A DNA stretch of 64,000 nucleotides from Cerrena zonata (taxonomy: Eukaryota > Basidiomycota > Agaricomycetes > Polyporales > Cerrenaceae): the NCBI GenBank assembly GCA_038087015.1, contig JASBNA010000082.1:110199-174198 (forward strand), read 5' to 3'. This document shows positions 52,902-62,354 of this stretch, in pieces; positions within the stretch are counted from its first letter, which is position 1; the number at the start of each line of letters is the position of its first letter. The notes beneath the pieces were generated by a model. That model had not been told where the DNA came from and searched no databases. It saw only the letters and a program-made list of their open reading frames with translations. A program made the translations under genes and the position numbers.

Positions 52902-54299
52902 ATGAAGGCCAGTTTAGCTTTCATAATAATCAGTTATTTGAGTGTGACTAATGCATTGAACATTCTTATATCATCCAAGGATTCATGGGTATCCAAGAAT
53001 ACTAGATACTTGTATCAGTCGTTGAAAGAACAGAACCACTCGGTTATTTTGAGTGCTCCATTATACCATGATCCAAATTCCCATCAAGAAACCAATAGTC
53101 CAGGTAAAAGAAGCGGAGCAACTTCCACTAAAGATGGAGGAGATTTTGGCCATTTATTACCAGTACATCAAACTTATTACAAAAACAATCAAAAAGTGAG
53201 TTCGTTACCTAAGAGAGCCAAAAATATCATTAGCAAAAAAGACGAGGAAGATTTTGAAGCTGGAATTGCATCTACCATATCAACTTCTTCTTATGGACAA
53301 GATCCATTAGACCACGATATTTGGTATGTCAATGCATCTCCCCTTAACACGCTATTAATCACCTACGATGTGCTTTTACCAACTTACTATCCTGATTTTG
53401 TTCCTGACTTGGTGATTTTGGGGCCTAACGAGGGATTATCGTTAACCGATTATAATCACCCCTCGGATATATTTGTGGATTTGGAAGATCATTCGTATGA
53501 AGACGCGTTGGAATCAATGATCAAATTGACCCAATTGAAGGACTTGCCGGTGATGGCGGTTTCCACTGAAGATAACCATCACATTTATTACCAAGACGAA
53601 CATTTCTTCAAGATCCAAAAACCAACTTTAGCCGAAAGTTTGAAAAAGAAGAATCCTTTTGCTAAAAATATCTTGTTTATCAACGAGCAAATTTCCCAAT
53701 TGATTGATTTACTCTTCACTAAAACAAGTATTGCCAAAAACCAAATTAGTCTCAATATCAATTTCCCTTCAATGAATCATGATCAATCCAATTGTTTTAC
53801 CTCAGTTTCTAAAAAATCTTCTAAAAATCCAAAATATAAACAAGCCTCTTCCAAAATAATGAAAAACCACTCTAAACATACCATTTCTATTCCAAAATAT
53901 ATCTTAAACAACGGGGAAATCACCTCTTCTGGTTCTTATAATATCACCGTTGATTACCCTAAAGATAAAGACCCTAAAATTCTCTTACAAACTCACTTGA
54001 TTGATGAACCAATAAGTACTTTTGTCGATAAAAGATCTTACTACTACCAGCAAAAAGTTAAATTAGGCACTCCTTCGGAAATTGCCAAAATTGAAAATTC
54101 AATGGCAAAAAGAAATGATGAAAATATCGAATTGGCTCAAAGCATCTCCGATAATGAAGAACTTAACTCGCTAATCAATAATAACATTGAAGAAATTAAC
54201 GTTTTGAAAAATTGCGGTATCTCAGTCAGTATCGGCCATTTAAGTTTATCCGATGGTGTCTCGGAAGATATCTTCAGATTACTGGATTTATTCAATTAA
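52902..54299 (+). CDS. Secreted SurE-like protein with a degenerate metal site
   Basis: 465 residues. An N-terminal signal peptide (MKASLAFIIISYLSVTNA) is followed directly by NILISSKDSWVSKNTRYLYQ, aligned with the SurE opening ILVSNDDGYxAxGI. SLKEQNHSVILSAPL (SurE: LKxxGHEVxVVAP) and PDLVILGPNEG (GxNxG) support a SurE fold. SurE proteins are metal-dependent nucleotidases/acid phosphatases. Here NDDG has become SKDS, so one of the two metal-binding aspartates is Lys26; activity may be lost or changed. A lysine/serine-rich insertion occupies about 53770-53900. Divergent from the acid phosphatase, which suggests shared phosphate-related control. Confidence 0.7.
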   Translation: MKASLAFIIISYLSVTNALNILISSKDSWVSKNTRYLYQSLKEQNHSVILSAPLYHDPNSHQETNSPGKRSGATSTKDGGDFGHLLPVHQTYYKNNQKVSSLPKRAKNIISKKDEEDFEAGIASTISTSSYGQDPLDHDIWYVNASPLNTLLITYDVLLPTYYPDFVPDLVILGPNEGLSLTDYNHPSDIFVDLEDHSYEDALESMIKLTQLKDLPVMAVSTEDNHHIYYQDEHFFKIQKPTLAESLKKKNPFAKNILFINEQISQLIDLLFTKTSIAKNQISLNINFPSMNHDQSNCFTSVSKKSSKNPKYKQASSKIMKNHSKHTISIPKYILNNGEITSSGSYNITVDYPKDKDPKILLQTHLIDEPISTFVDKRSYYYQQKVKLGTPSEIAKIENSMAKRNDENIELAQSISDNEELNSLINNNIEEINVLKNCGISVSIGHLSLSDGVSEDIFRLLDLFN

Positions 54300-54611
54300 G
54301 TTAAAAGCTGGTCTTTCATCTTATAAAAGTTTTAAAAAAAATTAGATTTTCTCTTCTTCCGTCCCTTTATTTTCGTTTTCGCCCTTTTATTTCTTTATAG
54401 ACTTGTATTAATACCTTATACCGTTTACCTTACCTTTGTAATCTCTTTATTAACTTGTATCTTTTATCATCTTGCACGTTTGCAGTTTGTCTGCAAAAAA
54501 AAAAAAAAAAAAAAAAAAATTAAGTCACGTGCACTTCCGTATACAGTGGATATGGTTTTATCTTTAATTATCATCAATACCTGATTCAACTTCATACTAC
54601 TTCCCACAAGC
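54300..54611. other. Intergenic: SurE-like 3' flank and permease promoter
   Basis: T-rich terminator side, then an A25 run (54495-54519) and the Cbf1-type site at 54525-54531. Confidence 0.5.
54525..54531 (+). promoter_or_regulatory. Cbf1-type site TCACGTG upstream of the methionine permease
   Basis: TCACGTG 81 bp before the permease ATG, directly after an A25 tract. Cbf1/Met4/Met28 bind TCACGTG at sulfur-metabolism genes, so the context fits. Binding is inferred. Confidence 0.5.
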
Positions 54612-56273
54612 ATGCCCACACTCATACCTGCGTCTCCCGAGGCGTCGTTGACCCACCGTCACCAACACCACCATGACTCGCCTTCCCACACTAAGCATAA
54701 GCGTACTGCAAAATTGGGCACCTTATCGTGCATTTCCTTAATCACCAACAAGATGTTGGGAACTGGTCTCTTCAGTACCCCTTCTCTCATATTCAGATTG
54801 ACAAATGGTAACGTCCCGTTATACTTTTCCTTATGGATTGTCGGTGCAATTGTTGTTTTCAGCGGGCTAATAATATATTTAGAGTTTGCATTAAACCTAC
54901 CTTTCAAAAACGGTGGTGAAAAAAATTATTTATTAAAAGTATTCAAAAATCCAAAAGGTTTAGCAGGTTGCGTCTATGCTTTCCAGATGGTTTTGCTTGG
55001 ATTCAGTTCTGGTAACTCTTTTGCCTTTGGGAAATATACTTATTTTGCATTAACCGGGAATCAAGACCTGGATAATGAATCTTATAGTAAATTGATCGGG
55101 GTTGGTTGCATATCTTTTTGTATTTGGTTACATATAAAGTTCCCCAATCAAGGTACTTCCCTTTTCAATTTTTTAGGTATAGTGAAAATTTTAATCTTAG
55201 TTCTTATCATTTTACTTGGAGCTTTGGTTGGGACTAGGATTAATCTCCATTAATGATTCTGATTTATCAATTACTCCTTCTTTGAAAAATGAAAATGGTA
55301 TGTACTCAATTTCAGTGGCTCTACTAGAAATCATTTATTCTTTTAAAGGTTGGGAAAATGCAAACTATGTCTTATCCGAAATTGATGACCCTTATCATAT
55401 TTTGACTATAGCTGCACCGCTGGCTGTTGGAATAGTTACTATTCTTTATTTTTTGGTAATTATAAGTTATTTGGTAGTAATACCAAAGGCAGAATTATTA
55501 GATAGTGGGGTCTTGGTTGCAGGAATTTTCTTCAACAAAATCTTTGGTGAAGGCTTGACCTCAAAATTATTGCCCTTTTTAATCGCTTTATCAACCTTGG
55601 GTAATGTAATGGTTGTTTCGTTCGCTCATTCATATGTCAACCAAGAACTACTGAAGAGTAATTACATCCCCTTTTCAAAGTATTTCCAAAATATTAATCA
55701 CTCATTGTTATTACACTGGGCTATAACAATATTGGTCATGGTCGACACCTCCGCTGGCGGAAATTTATGAATTTGTGGTCAATTTATACATATATCCTGG
55801 TACTTGGATTAATCTATTCATCACCGTAGGATTAATTTATCTTCGATTGAATAGAAAAAGAGAACAATGGGGTAAATATAATCCAAGATTTAATCTCGGA
55901 AGTTTGACAGGAACAGATACTGAACAATTAGATAGTATATACCCGCTGAATGACGATGAAAGTGTTTATACAGAGTTTCGACTCCTTGATATCTTCTGAA
56001 AACCCGGTTGAGGGCAAAATCATCTCTGCTCCTTATATATGTATCTTTATCTTCCTAATTGCAAACTTATTCCTAGCCCTCTTGCCATTTGTTCCTCCAG
56101 TTTCCCCTAGTAAACTGTCAATCCCATACTGGATTTTCCCAGTTGTCGGTACCTCTGTTCTACTTTTTGGTGGCTTCTTTTTTTACACTAGAAAGTGGCT
56201 CAACTCCTTCACCTATGAAAAATGGAATATAGGCGAACCTGATATCAAATATGAAGAAGACCACTTAGAATAA
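54612..56273 (+). CDS. Mup1/Mup3-type methionine permease, three frame breaks
   Basis: Amino-acid permease of the LAT-like Mup family. KLGTLSCISLITNKMLGTGLF (Mup1: LITNKMLGTGVF) opens TM1; PFKNGGEKNYLLKVF, SVALLEIIYSFKGWENANYVLSEIDDP and YPGTWINLFITVGLIYLRLNRKREQWG are further Mup hallmarks. The complete 12-helix protein is present but spread over successive frames: changes occur near 55230 (GGTTGGGAC), 55745 (GTCGACACC) and 55975 (GAGTTTCGAC). Each needs removal of one base, and 1662 nt minus three equals 553 codons including stop. Either a decayed gene or clustered sequence errors. A TCACGTG site upstream fits sulfur regulation. Confidence 0.8.
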
Positions 56274-56494
56274 TTTATAGACTAATAAACCAAGTATAAT
56301 AAATCCTCTAACATTCTTCCCTTAAATCATTTTTTTTTGCAGTAAAAACCAGTAGATATTTAGCCCGAGGTCGCCATTTTTTTTTCCACCGCTCTTTCAT
56401 TTATTGAGACGACTCTCAAATCGACATCAAATTGCCCCACAATACTTTGTCTATACTTGAACCTCTTCTGATTAACTTTGAGATTTACATAGCC

Positions 56495-57571
56495 ATGAAT
56501 GGTTCATATAGCTCAGGCTCACAGTACGAGTCGTCGTCAATTATTCTACCCAAGTCAATGATTGAAAGCAGATACCAATTGTGTGAAAAGAACTTTAGGA
56601 ACAAGAACTTCGGTAAATCTTACAAAGAGATAAGCGAGTTATATGAAACCAGCTTCAAGCACTTCACTAGGGAAGTGATAGATGAAGCTCTTTTCGTTAA
56701 GATTGTCCAGCTTTATTTTGTTCAGGTTGGGCTACTTCTTCCCCAAGACGATAATAACGGTCGAAGAGTATTGTCGAGAGGTGAACGACAAAAAATTTCC
56801 AGGTCTTTCAAAGATGAAACGGTAATGAATGACTTATTGGAAGTGTATGACGATGTTTATAATATTCCTTCAAATCTTTTGTTAATTTATTTTTCATTTA
56901 CTACTCCATTGATGAACTGCAAAACAAAGACTTCCTTTGTCATCAATTCAGTAGGATATACCCCATGTTGAATTTTGAAAAGAAGCCAGAGGACGACAAC
57001 TTGAAAAACCTACTTAACTTTTTCGTTTTCAAAGTTTTTGTCGAATTGAATCACTATGACAAAAGTTTTAAGATCATCGAAAAGAACCCACTTTATTCCT
57101 CCGATGTCAACCAGTATAACGAAAAAGCTAAACAAGATGAAAGCATCTCATTTAGAAAGGGAGAAGCTTTATGCTAGCAAAAAGAAAGAACAGCAAGAAA
57201 GGGAGAAGCAACAGCAAAAGGAAGAGGCCATCAAGCAACAAGAGGCAAAGAAAAATAGAAATTTAAAATACAGATCATTGAAGGAGATTAAAAAGGAAGC
57301 AAACGATGACAAAGAAAGATCGATATTCAATAGAAGTTACAACCAAAGTCCGAATGCAGAGGATAACCAGCAACTAATGAAAAAGCTTTTGAGTAAAGTT
57401 TTGTATTCCTATAACTTATCGAAGAATTTCTTAAGTGAAAACTCTCCAATAGTTTTAGTCTCAATCATATTGATCCTTATAGTCACTCGCTTTGTCAAGG
57501 TCAGGAAAATTAACGTAACGGAAAAGATAAAAGAAACCTTTAAGATGGCATTCAAAGTTTCGTATTTATGA
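56495..57571 (+). CDS. Tail-anchored protein, possibly Pex15/Pex26-like, two frame breaks
   Basis: The start at 56495 (MNGSYSSGSQYESSS) is followed by helical TPR-like segments (YQLCEKNFRNKNFGKSYKEI; LFVKIVQLYFVQVG). The frame moves near 56890-56930 (continuing QNKDFLCHQFSRIYPMLNFE) and again in an A5 run near 57120-57125. The last part is a Lys/Glu/Gln-rich coiled coil (REKLYASKKKEQQEREKQQQ) and then one hydrophobic helix, PIVLVSIILILIVTRFV, about 25 residues before the end. This layout, about 358 residues with a C-terminal anchor and short basic tail, resembles Pex15/Pex26, which docks Pex1/Pex6 at peroxisomes. The assignment is tentative. Confidence 0.45.
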
Positions 57572-57611
57572 TTACTTACATTTACGTACATATATAGTTG
57601 ACATATTGAAT

Positions 57612-59130
57612 CTATAAGAATAGAGGAACTTCAAATGCATCACCAACGGCCTCGACCGTTTTAGACTTTCCAGAATCTCTTTTCTGGCGTTTTTTATTAT
57701 TATTGTTATTTGGTTTTTTCGAGCTTTGAGGATCATAGACAGTTTCATCAACCTGAATATCATCATACTCTTTATGAGGAGCCTGTCTAAATGAATCATA
57801 AGTCAATTGAGGAACTCCATCCTTGGTCAACAAAGAGGCGAACTCAGATGGCTTACGTGCAGCTTGTTGATCTCTCATAATAGCCAAGTCTTCATAGTCT
57901 TCATTGACATCATTAGGTGGCCTAGTTTTAGCCGTTCCATTATTATTATATTCTTTTATATATTCATAAAAATCATCATCAAATATATTATTGAGACTAA
58001 GTTCAGTTATGTCGTCAGTCCCAAACTCATCGGTTACTGTAGAAATTTCCAACATATTAAAAGTTATTAAAGTACCAGCGTAGTTTGGTAGTTTAGGATT
58101 TTTACATAATAATTGAACTGAAAGTATACCTGACAAATCCTTCATGATTTTACACTTTGATGATAATTTAACTGCTTTAAAAATCTTGATGAAATTAGTA
58201 AAGTTATAGCAAGTTATTAAGGAGCTTTGAGTTTGTATCATTTCATCGCTTTGGCCTTTCTTGAATATATCAAGCTTTTCTAACATGACCTTGTGATTGG
58301 GGAACAATAATTTCAGGTGTCCAATAGCACCTTTTGAAATAAAATTCAATTGATTATCCATAAAGGCAACTCGGTTATAATTACGAGATGGCTGACCCGG
58401 CTTTTCACCTAAATTTCGATATTTGTTAGAAACAAATATATATAAATCTACCGTGTTTATTTGCTGTAGATCTTGAAGTAAATTAGTAAACACATCACTT
58501 CTTAGTATAACCTCAAAATGGATTTCACTTGGATTGACAATCAAATCATATTGTTCATCATCTGCAATCTCGTTGGGATCATAAGGGTATCTTATATCAA
58601 GGTAGAATGTCAAAAATTCAATCTTTTCATTCATAAGACGATCCTCAAACTCTATAATTAAAGGATGCCCTTCTCCATTATACGTTATGTAACATACAAC
58701 ATTATCATTATTATTAGCAGCGGAAACATTCGTAGAGCCACTAGCAGCATTTCCACCCTTACTTCCAGTTGTAGCAGCAGCAGGAGAACGATTCTGCAAT
58801 CAAGCTGATATCGATACCTAGTCGTAGTTCTTGACTCTCTAGGTCACTAAGAGATGTCGGAGTGGGTCCGTCATCTTCTGAATAAATATTATAGGTGCTG
58901 AATAAAGAGGGATCTATTGTAAGGTGGGCATTTAAAATGTGATTGTACTCAGCATAGATATTTATACCTTTCAGAGAAATCACCATAAGAGCCTGGGTGT
59001 TTATTGTAGTTATCGATGAAAATACATCTGCTAGGTGTGAAACCTGATTAGTTGAACCAGTGAAAGTAATAGGCTTTTTCGGTTCCTGCTCATCCTGGGA
59101 AGACTCGAGAAATAGTTGGGTTAGAGTCAT
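57612..59130 (-). CDS. RAD17: RAD17 (Rad1-type subunit of the 9-1-1 clamp), one frame break
   Basis: PCNA-like checkpoint clamp subunit. The N-terminal frame from 59130 reads through STNQVSHLADVFSSITTINTQALMVISLKGINIYAEYNHILNAHL and LRLGIDISLIAES, the first PCNA-like lobe. The second frame (from about 58790) has VVCYITYNGEGHPLIIEFEDR, typical of Rad1/Rad17, and the second lobe (FISKGAIGHLKLLFP, NYAGTLITFNMLEIS). The change is near 58780-58800 at a GCTGCTGCTG-type repeat. It would join Ddc1 and Mec3 to activate the DNA damage checkpoint. The repaired length of about 505 exceeds Saccharomyces Rad17 (401) because of a disordered acidic/basic C-terminal tail. Confidence 0.75.
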
Positions 59131-59572
59131 TGTAGTTTGATTCTCAATACGCTTACACTATTCCCTTCATTTGTCTTGTAAGCATAGAGTATTCTTGTTA
59201 CATGTAAAATGAAAATTATTTAAAAGATCAACGCGTATTACTTTTTGCACAGATTTTTTTTATTGTTTAGTTCCATCATTACACTACATTAATTAGTGAA
59301 AGCTATAAAATTTGCTAATATATTTATAAGCTAGCAAAGAACAAAGTGAACTAGAAAGAAAGAAGTATAAAGGGTGGGCCAAACAATATAATAACTTAAT
59401 TAGGATGAGCTAAATCATTAACAGGATGACTTGGTAAAAAGAATTGGGTTGGATCGAAGAACGGTAATTTTGATTTAATAAAGAACCATAATGAACTGAA
59501 ATAAGAATTAGATTTTATATATATATAATTTTTTTTTTTTGGAGAAATGTTTGTAATGAAGTGAGCCTTTGT
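59131..59572. other. Intergenic: RAD17 promoter and VMA6 3' flank
   Basis: 441 bp of AT-rich DNA, with TATATATATAA-T12 near 59516-59540. No gene or clear motif. Confidence 0.45.
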
Positions 59573-60626
59573 TTAATAGACAGAAATATAGTTTTCAATT
59601 CTATTTTTTTGATTTTGGGCTATACATTCAGCAATCCAAGTAATGTTTCTAATTTCTTGTTCTTTTGATCTTAGCCATGCCCAAACAGTTGATAAAGTAA
59701 ATTGTTGAGTGAAGGCATTTCTGTTATATTGCATTTCCAACAAGTAGAACCAGTCTTCTAAGTTCTTGGAACCAGAAGAGTCAGCAGAGTCACTGAATAA
59801 GTCCAGATATTCACCAACACTTTCGACTAGTAATTTTAATTGTTCAATATCGTCAACCTGGGATAGTTCTTTATGATAAATAGGATAAAGTTTACCATAT
59901 TCTGGGAATAAAGAAAGTTTATCTTCAGGGGTTAATTCTTGATTATTCAAAGAATTGATTGAAATGTTAATGACTCTTTTATCAGCTTCAAAACTTAATA
60001 AATTAGTCATGATTTCTTTATCAGGCGAATCAAACTCTTTTTCGACAAATTCAACAAATGATTCCAAGTAGTTTTTGTATAAACGATTTCTAATGATTTC
60101 GATATTTAAATCATCCAAATCATCAGCAGTTAAACAATCCTTGAAAAATGGTGCTAATGGGGTGTCAATTAAAACAGTACTATATAAACTTTCAATATCA
60201 GTTGCAATTGATAAGGTAGGTAAGGTATCAAACCAACCTAATGGATGACATTTAGCCAAGATTTCAGACTTGTCTCTTTCATGAAGAGTACCGGTAATCA
60301 TCAAAGCAACGTTATCGATCATATAACCATAACTAATATAATCCAAAAATTTAGTCAATTTACCTGATGATTGTGCTTTTAAATATTGGAATTGTTGATA
60401 TAATTTTCTAGATAAACTATCTTGTATAATAGATGTTGACAATGGGCCCCGCTTGAGATGCTAAAAAGTTACCGTAATCAGTGGCTGACAATTGTAATTT
60501 CAAATCTTCCAAGTTATCACATTGGGTTAAATTAACGTATTGATTACCAACCAATAACCCATTTCTATAACCTCTAACAACCCCTTCAACGTAACCGTAA
60601 TCAATATTGAAAAATAATCCCTCCAT
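59573..60626 (-). CDS. VMA6: V-ATPase V0 subunit d (VMA6), one frame break
   Basis: Peripheral V0 subunit coupling the proteolipid ring to the central stalk of the vacuolar proton pump. The first frame from 60626 reads MEGLFFNIDYGYVEGVVRGY and TQCDNLEDLKLQLSATDYGNFL. The second frame from about 60442 has YISYGYMIDNVALMITGTLH, KCHPLGWFDTLPTLSIATD, DTPLAPFFKDC, FTQQFTLSTVWAWLRSKEQE and the ending NITWIAECIAQNQKNRIENYISVY. All are close to Saccharomyces Vma6. The frames meet at GGGGCCC (60445-60451), where one C too many explains the break; the repaired length is 350 (yeast 345). Divergent from COG8. Confidence 0.95.
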
Positions 60627-60886
60627 TTTCTCCTATTGTATTCAATTCGAAACCTGGCTATTGATCCACTGTTGATGAAATCTAATTCTAATTTACTGAT
60701 ATCTTTCTTTCCTACTGAGTTTTTCTTTCACCAAAAAAATTAAAAATCGGGAGTTTCGCACTAAACTGTAAACCTCTTCGAGCACGAGTATTTTACAGCT
60801 TGAGGTTTGGTTGAAATAAGAGGATGCCAACTAGATCTAAACCAACCTCTTACTGCTGATAGTTCTAGGGAGATACAACTTAGGAG

Positions 60887-62243
60887 ATGTCACAGATTTT
60901 GTTGAACACCTTTAAAGAGGACTTAGATCCTTCTTTGGTCCAAATTCTAGATACGGATACCCAATTAAGTGGAATCACTGAGAAATATTTACTGGATTTA
61001 TTGATTAATGACGATTTACTATCCACCGATATATACACTACAACAAGTTCGAATTCACAGGGAAATAGCTCTGATAAGAAAAGAACGTTGACGGAGGAGA
61101 TTGCCGAGCTCGACCAGCAGCATCGTCAAATTGACTTGAAGTTAGCTTCAATTACGAACACTAATAGAGACTTGATCATAGATATCAGTGAAGATTTAAA
61201 TTCAATCAATGACCAAATAGATAGCAAGTTGACTGCAGAGATTGAGCATATGCTTAAGATATTGAAATTGGAAGAAGTGGAGCAGGATGCTGAAAAAAGC
61301 AAAGCCAATAGTGAAAGTATGGATAAATTCAATATCACAATCAATGAGAGACTCACCAACTCGATCAAGACTAATAATTCTGTTTTATCTAATATTGATT
61401 CGATTCTCGATATATTGGAGATACCAACGTTATGCAAATTGTGTATATTACAAGGTAATTATCAAGAGTCGTTGGAAATATTTATGCTATCACAGACCCT
61501 TGTTATTAGATTCCCTAAGTTAGTTGTGTTCCGAAAGATTCATGATCAGGTCGATAGAGAATTACAGTTGATGGTTCGTGGTCTAATCAAGTTGCTTAAT
61601 ACCAACTTAAAACAGAATAATATCTTGAAAATATTTCAAATTTTGAATAAACCGGATTTGATAAACTATAGTACCTCGTCTTCCTCAGAAATAAGTAGAG
61701 AAGAAAAGGATCAGTCAAAAAGATAGATTCTTGAAAATGATCTACCTTAATTCCAGATTCAAGTTCATCACTAACGAGTTGGCCAACTTAAAACCAATTA
61801 TTAAATTCAATAAACTAACTTATTTGAAAAGGTTCATTGAAATTTATAGAGAGTATATCTTCAATTCTTTATCCATATATCACGCAATATTCAACTCAAA
61901 GTCAGTTCTTGTTGAAGCTCAACAAAAGGAAGAGGAAGACTCAATCCTTATTAGTCAATTCATAAAAAATTTAGCAGACTTACTTTGTAAGGAACTTGAT
62001 TTGTATCTCCCTGAAATAATTAACCCTTCATCCACTGACGAAGATATCAATATTGAGAAAGTGAGTCAGAAAGACGGTATAATATTACAGATATTGTACT
62101 TGTGCCGATCTTTGGCCAAGTACAACGTCGACTTTGAAAATATACTAGCTTGGAATTTATGCTACAAGGATCCCACACCTTTAGTATCGGAAAGCGACTG
62201 GAATAAAAACATTTCAAAAATTAAGAAAGTTAGACTAGATTAA
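60887..62243 (+). CDS. COG8: Conserved oligomeric Golgi complex subunit Cog8 (Dor1 family), one frame break
   Basis: Lobe B subunit of the COG tether for retrograde transport within the Golgi. The N-terminal part has a coiled coil (EEIAELDQQHRQIDLKLASI) and then the Dor1 signature IPTLCKLCILQGNYQESLEIF. The second frame continues RFLKMIYLNSRFKFITNELA and YLKRFIEIYREYIFNSLSIYHAIF, matching Cog8. The frames switch near 61704-61707, an A4 run in AGAAGAAAAGGATC; dropping one A gives REERISQKDRFLKM. The repaired length is about 451 residues, against 607 in Saccharomyces. Confidence 0.75.
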
Positions 62244-62354
62244 AACACAAGTTAATAGCATCAATCAATCTAAACGTACATAAAAATTAATATATAATAC
62301 AACAATGAAGAAAATCTAATTCAAAAAAAAAAAAAAAATAAAAAAAAAAGAGTA

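Noticed and set aside
60637..60655. GGTTTCGAATT upstream of VMA6 as a tRNA B box
   Set aside because: An extra T breaks the consensus and no cloverleaf can be drawn.
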